Source of the DNA: Acetobacterium bakii
GTDB lineage: Bacteria; Bacillota; Clostridia; Eubacteriales; Eubacteriaceae
NCBI RefSeq assembly: GCF_001263355.1
Contig: NZ_LGYO01000027.1
Span: forward strand, 85,134-149,133
DNA length: 64,000 nt
Direction: 5' to 3'
Shown here: positions 60,325-64,000 of the stretch, piece after piece
Position numbering within the stretch: the first letter of the stretch is position 1
How the letters are laid out: each line of letters starts with the position of its first letter
Program-made: the position numbers and the translations under genes
The notes under the pieces: generated by a model
What the model saw: the letters and a program-made list of their open reading frames with translations, nothing else
What the model was told of the DNA's origin: nothing
The model's database searches: none

Positions 60325-61556
60325 TGAGTAATGAAGTAAAGAAAAAGTATGTACCCGATCCTAATTCAGCAAAGTTTAAATTAGGAAAAATTGCAGCAGA
60401 TGCCTATGTGGATGCTCAGGCAGCAAAAGACCGTGGAGAACTGATTGGTTGGTGTTCTTCTAACTTCCCGGTCGAAATACCCGAGACATTGGGACTGTCG
60501 GTCTGTTATCCCGAAAACCAGGCAGCCGGAATCGCTGCCCGTGGCGGCGGTGAACGGTTATGCAATATCAGTGAAAACGATGGCTATTCTAATGATATCT
60601 GTGCTTATGCCAGAATCAATTTAGCCTATGCAAAAACGAAAGATGCGCCGGAACAAAACATGCCAGCACCGGATTTCTTATTATGCTGCAATAATATTTG
60701 TAATTGTATGATCAAATGGTATGAAAACCTGGCTAAGGAACTAAACATACCAATGATCATCATTGACATTCCGTTTAACCCGGATTATGACGTATCCGAT
60801 GCCCAGGTCGCCTATGTCAAAGCGCAGTTCCTAGATGCGATTAAACAGCTGGAAGAACTGACCGGCAAAAAATGGACCGAAGAAAAATATCAGGAAGTCA
60901 TGGAATATTCCGGCCGGACCAGCCGGGCCTGGTTAGCGGCAACGGCTGAAGCGCGACATACGCCTTCACCATTCAATGGCTTTGATCTGCTAAACCACAT
61001 GGCGGTCATGGTAACCGCACGCGGTAAAAAAGAAGCCGCCGAGGCCATGGAAGTCCTTGAAAAAGAGTACAAAGAAAATGTGCAGACGGGAAACAGTACC
61101 TTCCGTGGGGAAGAAAAACATCGGGTCATGTTCGAAGGGATCGCCTGCTGGCCGTATCTGCGGGCAACATCAACGGGCCTGAAAAGCCGTGGCATCAATA
61201 TGGTCACAACCATCTACGCCGATGCGTTTGGTTTTATCTATGATGACTTCGAGGGAATGGTTAAGGCTTACTGCAATGTTCCCAATGCCATGAACCTGGA
61301 ACATGCCCGCGATAAACGGGTGAAACTGATCAAGGACAACCATGTTGAAGGTTTACTGGTTCACACCAATCGCTCGTGTAAATTATGGAGTGGCTTCATG
61401 GCTGAAATGAGTCGCCAGATCTCAGCTGAATGCGAAATCCCCCATGTAGCATTTGATGGGGATCAGGCTGATCCGCGAAATTTCTCAGAAGCGCAATATG
61501 AAACCCGCGTGCAAGGTTTAACCGAAATAATGGAATCAAAAAAGGGAGGCTGCTAA
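60324..61556 (+). CDS. 2-hydroxyacyl-CoA dehydratase alpha subunit (FldB/HgdA-like)
   Basis: About 410 residues. GWCSSNFPVEIPETLGLSVCYPENQAAG and LLCCNNICNCMIKWYENLAKELNIPMIIID hold [4Fe-4S] ligands and the family fold; TNRSCKLWSGFMAEMSRQI is the third conserved Cys region. With the beta subunit it removes water from an (R)-2-hydroxyacyl-CoA by a ketyl-radical route. ATG 60324 overlaps the activator stop by one base (TAATG) and has GAGAGG upstream; the in-frame GTG at 60315 is rejected. Confidence 0.92.
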   Translation: MSNEVKKKYVPDPNSAKFKLGKIAADAYVDAQAAKDRGELIGWCSSNFPVEIPETLGLSVCYPENQAAGIAARGGGERLCNISENDGYSNDICAYARINLAYAKTKDAPEQNMPAPDFLLCCNNICNCMIKWYENLAKELNIPMIIIDIPFNPDYDVSDAQVAYVKAQFLDAIKQLEELTGKKWTEEKYQEVMEYSGRTSRAWLAATAEARHTPSPFNGFDLLNHMAVMVTARGKKEAAEAMEVLEKEYKENVQTGNSTFRGEEKHRVMFEGIACWPYLRATSTGLKSRGINMVTTIYADAFGFIYDDFEGMVKAYCNVPNAMNLEHARDKRVKLIKDNHVEGLLVHTNRSCKLWSGFMAEMSRQISAECEIPHVAFDGDQADPRNFSEAQYETRVQGLTEIMESKKGGC

Positions 61557-61557
61557 G

Positions 61558-62682
61558 ATGTCGAATTTAAAAGAAAAATTACAAGCATTTCATGAAATTG
61601 CATCCTCACCAAAGGAACAATTAAAAAAATATCTGGAACAGAATAAAAAAGTTGTCATTTGTGCCCCTGTCTACACCCCGGAAGAAATCGTCCACGCAAT
61701 GGGAATCATTCCCTTTGGCACTTGGGGAGCTGACATTGAAATCAAAGAAGCGAAAACCTATTTTCCGGCGTTTATCTGTTCAGTGATGCAGTCGGTATTG
61801 GAATTGGGCATCCGCGGCGATTTTGACGGTGCCTCAGCAATCATTATCCCGTCACTGTGTGACTCATTAAAATGTCTGGGGGAAAACTGGAAATCTTCGG
61901 TTGAGAATATTCCCTTTATTCCCATGGTCTATCCCCAGAATCGTAAAGCCGACTTTGGAAAAGCCTTTACCAAGGCCGGGTATGAACGCGTGATTGCGGA
62001 TTTGGAAAAAGCCACTGGTTTAAGTTTCGATGATGCCAAGCTGACAGAATCCATTGAAATCTATAACGAACACAATGCCGTGATGCGACAATTGTCCGAC
62101 TGTTTAAGCGATTATCCGGAAATCACGGCGGCTGATCGCAGCGCCATTTTCAAAAGTGCGTTCTATCTGGAAAAATCCGAACATACCGCATTGGTAAAAG
62201 GCTTGCTCAGTGAACTGACCAACACTGAAAAAACAGCGAACAATAAAATTAAAATTGTCACAACCGGTATTCTGGCTGATGCGGCTGATCTGTTGAAAAT
62301 ATTTGATGATAACAACATGCAGATCGTTGCCGATAATGTCGCCGGCGAATCAAGACAGTATCAGGTTGATGCCAAACCCGCCGAAACTAGCCTGGATAGT
62401 CTGGCCGGTAAGTTTGCGGAGATGGATAACTGTTCAGTCCTCTTTAATGTCGACAAGGCCATCGCTCAGTATACCGTCGATCTGGTAGCAAAATATCAGG
62501 CCCGTGGCGTAATTTTCGTCATGACTAAATTCTGTGATCCCGAAGAATTTGACTATGTCATCATTAAGAAGGCCTGTGCCGAAAAGAACATTCCCTTATT
62601 GCTGATCGAAATTGACCGTCAGATGACCAACTACGAACAGGTCAGAACCGCTGTCGAAACATTTAAAGAAATACTAAAATAA
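61558..62682 (+). CDS. 2-hydroxyacyl-CoA dehydratase beta subunit (FldC/HgdB-like)
   Basis: 374 residues. VVICAPVYTPEEIVHAMGIIPFGTWG, YFPAFICSVMQSVLELG, IIPSLCDSLKCLGENWK and MTKFCDPEEFDYVIIKKACAEKNIPLLLIE match the B subunit, with three Cys ligands of its own cluster. GGGAGG ribosome site inside the end of the alpha gene. Substrate (lactoyl-, phenyllactyl-, hydroxyisocaproyl- or other CoA) cannot be fixed from sequence. Confidence 0.92.
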   Translation: MSNLKEKLQAFHEIASSPKEQLKKYLEQNKKVVICAPVYTPEEIVHAMGIIPFGTWGADIEIKEAKTYFPAFICSVMQSVLELGIRGDFDGASAIIIPSLCDSLKCLGENWKSSVENIPFIPMVYPQNRKADFGKAFTKAGYERVIADLEKATGLSFDDAKLTESIEIYNEHNAVMRQLSDCLSDYPEITAADRSAIFKSAFYLEKSEHTALVKGLLSELTNTEKTANNKIKIVTTGILADAADLLKIFDDNNMQIVADNVAGESRQYQVDAKPAETSLDSLAGKFAEMDNCSVLFNVDKAIAQYTVDLVAKYQARGVIFVMTKFCDPEEFDYVIIKKACAEKNIPLLLIEIDRQMTNYEQVRTAVETFKEILK

Positions 62683-62686
62683 GGCA

Positions 62687-64000
62687 ATGGAATTAAAATC
62701 AATAACGATTATTGAGCAATTTTATGAGGTTTTAAAAGACAAAAAAGACGAGATTGCAGTTGTCTATGAAAATGAATCTTTTTCATGGATAGATATTGAT
62801 TTGATTTCAGACAGAATTGCCATTAATCTTATTGATGATAATATTGGTAAAGATGATCACGTGGCTTTATGGAGTTATAATACACCGGCGTGGATTTGCT
62901 GTTATCTTGCCATTGCCAAAATTGGGGCTGTTTCAGTATTGATAAATCCGAAAATAGTAACCCATGAGGCCAAATATTTAATGGAGTTTGGCGATGTGGA
63001 TTACATATGTTATGGCGACAACCTTAAAGGAAACCCATCAGAAATAATCACAAAAACATATCCCTGCAAATCAATTGGAAGAGAATCATTTCATAGTTTA
63101 TCAAAATTAGCGCCCTTGTCAGAATCCGATAGAATAGTACTCCAGAGCAGAGAAGATCAAGCAGAAAGCCATGATATGGCAAGTATGCTTTTTACTTCAG
63201 GCTCGACGAGTAAACCTAAGGGAATTTTACTGAGCAATTATCAGCTGATCAATATAGCCAGGGAAGCGGTCGAAACAATGCAATGGACAAAGAATGATAA
63301 ATTCTGTCTAGCACTACCATTATTTCATAGTTTTGGTTTATCAACTGGATTACTGGCATCTTTAATACACGGCGGGAGTCTTTTTTTAAACTCAGTCTGT
63401 AAAACAAAATCGATAATGGAGGTGATCGATAATAATCAATGTACCGTATTAAATGCTGTTCCTTCTCAATTTTTAGCAATTATTCATCATAATGAGCGGG
63501 AAAATTATTCTTTGAATTCACTGAATTCAGGAATCATTGCAGGGTCAACGGTCTATCAGCAAGATTATTTGAAAATCATCGAAAACTTAGGCATTTTACA
63601 TTTAATGCAGTCATACGGCCAGACTGAAGCGTCACCAAGTATCACTTTTCCAAAGTATGAAGATTCACTGGAGCTGCGTTCTAAAACTGTGGGTAAAAAA
63701 ATCAGCAATATCCAATTGCGTATTGTAAGCATGGAGTCCGGCAAACAATTAGCAGCAAATGAACCGGGAAAAATAGAAATTTCCGGCTATAATGTCATGC
63801 ATGGTTATTATAAAGATGATGTTGAATCAAATAAAGTGTTGTCTAAAGATGGCTGGCTGCAAACTGGGGACATTGGTTATCTTGACCGTGAAGGCAATTT
63901 ATATGTCGTCGGCAGGATCAAGGAGCTGATTATTCGATCGGGTGAGAATATTTCACCAAAAGAAATAGAAGAAATTATCCTTTTGAATGAATATGTCCAT
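62687..64000 (+). CDS. Acyl-CoA synthetase (AMP-forming), 3'-truncated by the window
   Basis: 438 codons are visible and the frame is open at the edge. Motifs: MLFTSGSTSKPKGI (ATP loop), LPLFHSFG, QSYGQTEAS, TGDIGYLDREGNLYVVGRIKELIIRSGENI (adenylate and hinge). Activates a carboxylic acid to its CoA ester through an acyl-AMP. It follows the dehydratase beta gene by only 4 nt. Its presence beside a CoA-transferase gives the operon two ways to make CoA esters. The ribosome site is weak (AAGG, within the end of the beta gene). Confidence 0.92.
   Translation, partial: MELKSITIIEQFYEVLKDKKDEIAVVYENESFSWIDIDLISDRIAINLIDDNIGKDDHVALWSYNTPAWICCYLAIAKIGAVSVLINPKIVTHEAKYLMEFGDVDYICYGDNLKGNPSEIITKTYPCKSIGRESFHSLSKLAPLSESDRIVLQSREDQAESHDMASMLFTSGSTSKPKGILLSNYQLINIAREAVETMQWTKNDKFCLALPLFHSFGLSTGLLASLIHGGSLFLNSVCKTKSIMEVIDNNQCTVLNAVPSQFLAIIHHNERENYSLNSLNSGIIAGSTVYQQDYLKIIENLGILHLMQSYGQTEASPSITFPKYEDSLELRSKTVGKKISNIQLRIVSMESGKQLAANEPGKIEISGYNVMHGYYKDDVESNKVLSKDGWLQTGDIGYLDREGNLYVVGRIKELIIRSGENISPKEIEEIILLNEYVH

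Overview
This window looks like a chromosomal segment of an anaerobic, low-to-mid GC Gram-positive acetogen in or near Acetobacterium/Eubacteriaceae. The evidence is formate-tetrahydrofolate ligase, the clostridial gene order ybeY-dgkA-era-recO, an anaerobic sulfatase maturase, uroporphyrinogen-decarboxylase-like methyltransferase homologues, a 2-hydroxyacyl-CoA dehydratase cluster, and strong AGGAGG ribosome sites with frequent TTG/GTG starts. The genus is an inference from gene content. I saw no rRNA, tRNA, CRISPR array, prophage or intact insertion sequence.

Layout. 0-8.6 kb: nitronate monooxygenase-like flavoprotein and an EamA exporter (minus strand), then histidine phosphatase, ybeY, dgkA, era, recO, a membrane GGDEF/HD-GYP protein and a glyoxalase. 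8.7-13.2 kb: flavodoxin, Ig-like/metallophosphoesterase protein, EamA transporter and a CmpB-like membrane protein. 13.2-14.1 kb: no convincing gene, but a promoter and a strong terminator about 500 nt apart. 14.2-25.3 kb: old-yellow-enzyme/2-enoate reductase, iron alcohol dehydrogenase, MFS, mscL, HAD plus Crp regulator, URO-D protein 1, fhs and an acetyltransferase. 25.4-34.4 kb: cytosolic arylsulfatase with its radical-SAM maturase, a SHOCT/DUF6325 pair, TauE, HdeD-like protein, URO-D protein 2 and a SOUL protein. 34.6-41.2 kb: lipase-like/GAF fusion, two DnaQ-like exonucleases flanking a flavodoxin-ferredoxin protein, and phosphofructokinase. 41.2-52.3 kb: DUF3955/HTH/DUF2975 operon, ferritin-like DUF2202 protein, DUF3089 lipoprotein, an arsA remnant beside arsR and an MFS gene, an MMPL exporter divergent from a TetR gene, and cardiolipin synthase. 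52.4-64 kb: diguanylate cyclase lipoprotein, Ser/Thr kinase with small ORFs, MBL hydrolase, then a GntR/FCD regulator divergent from CoA-transferase, dehydratase activator, dehydratase alpha and beta, and an acyl-CoA ligase cut by the window end.

The most unusual signal is a dispersed, roughly 105-nt imperfect hairpin element (called R1 here). Seven copies occur. Each lies on the same strand as, and about 15-60 nt after the stop codon of, a different unrelated gene, and each ends in a T-rich tract in that direction. The stems differ between copies by matched changes on both arms, which argues for selection on a folded RNA or DNA structure. Two half copies exist as well. I do not recognise it as a described family.

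Other points of note: the dehydratase activator appears to start with ATA, because a single G-to-A change would have turned an overlapping ATGA junction into ATAA; a palindrome plus 8-bp tandem operator lies just downstream of the dehydratase promoter; and a second small palindromic repeat (R2) sits 26-27 nt before two start codons.
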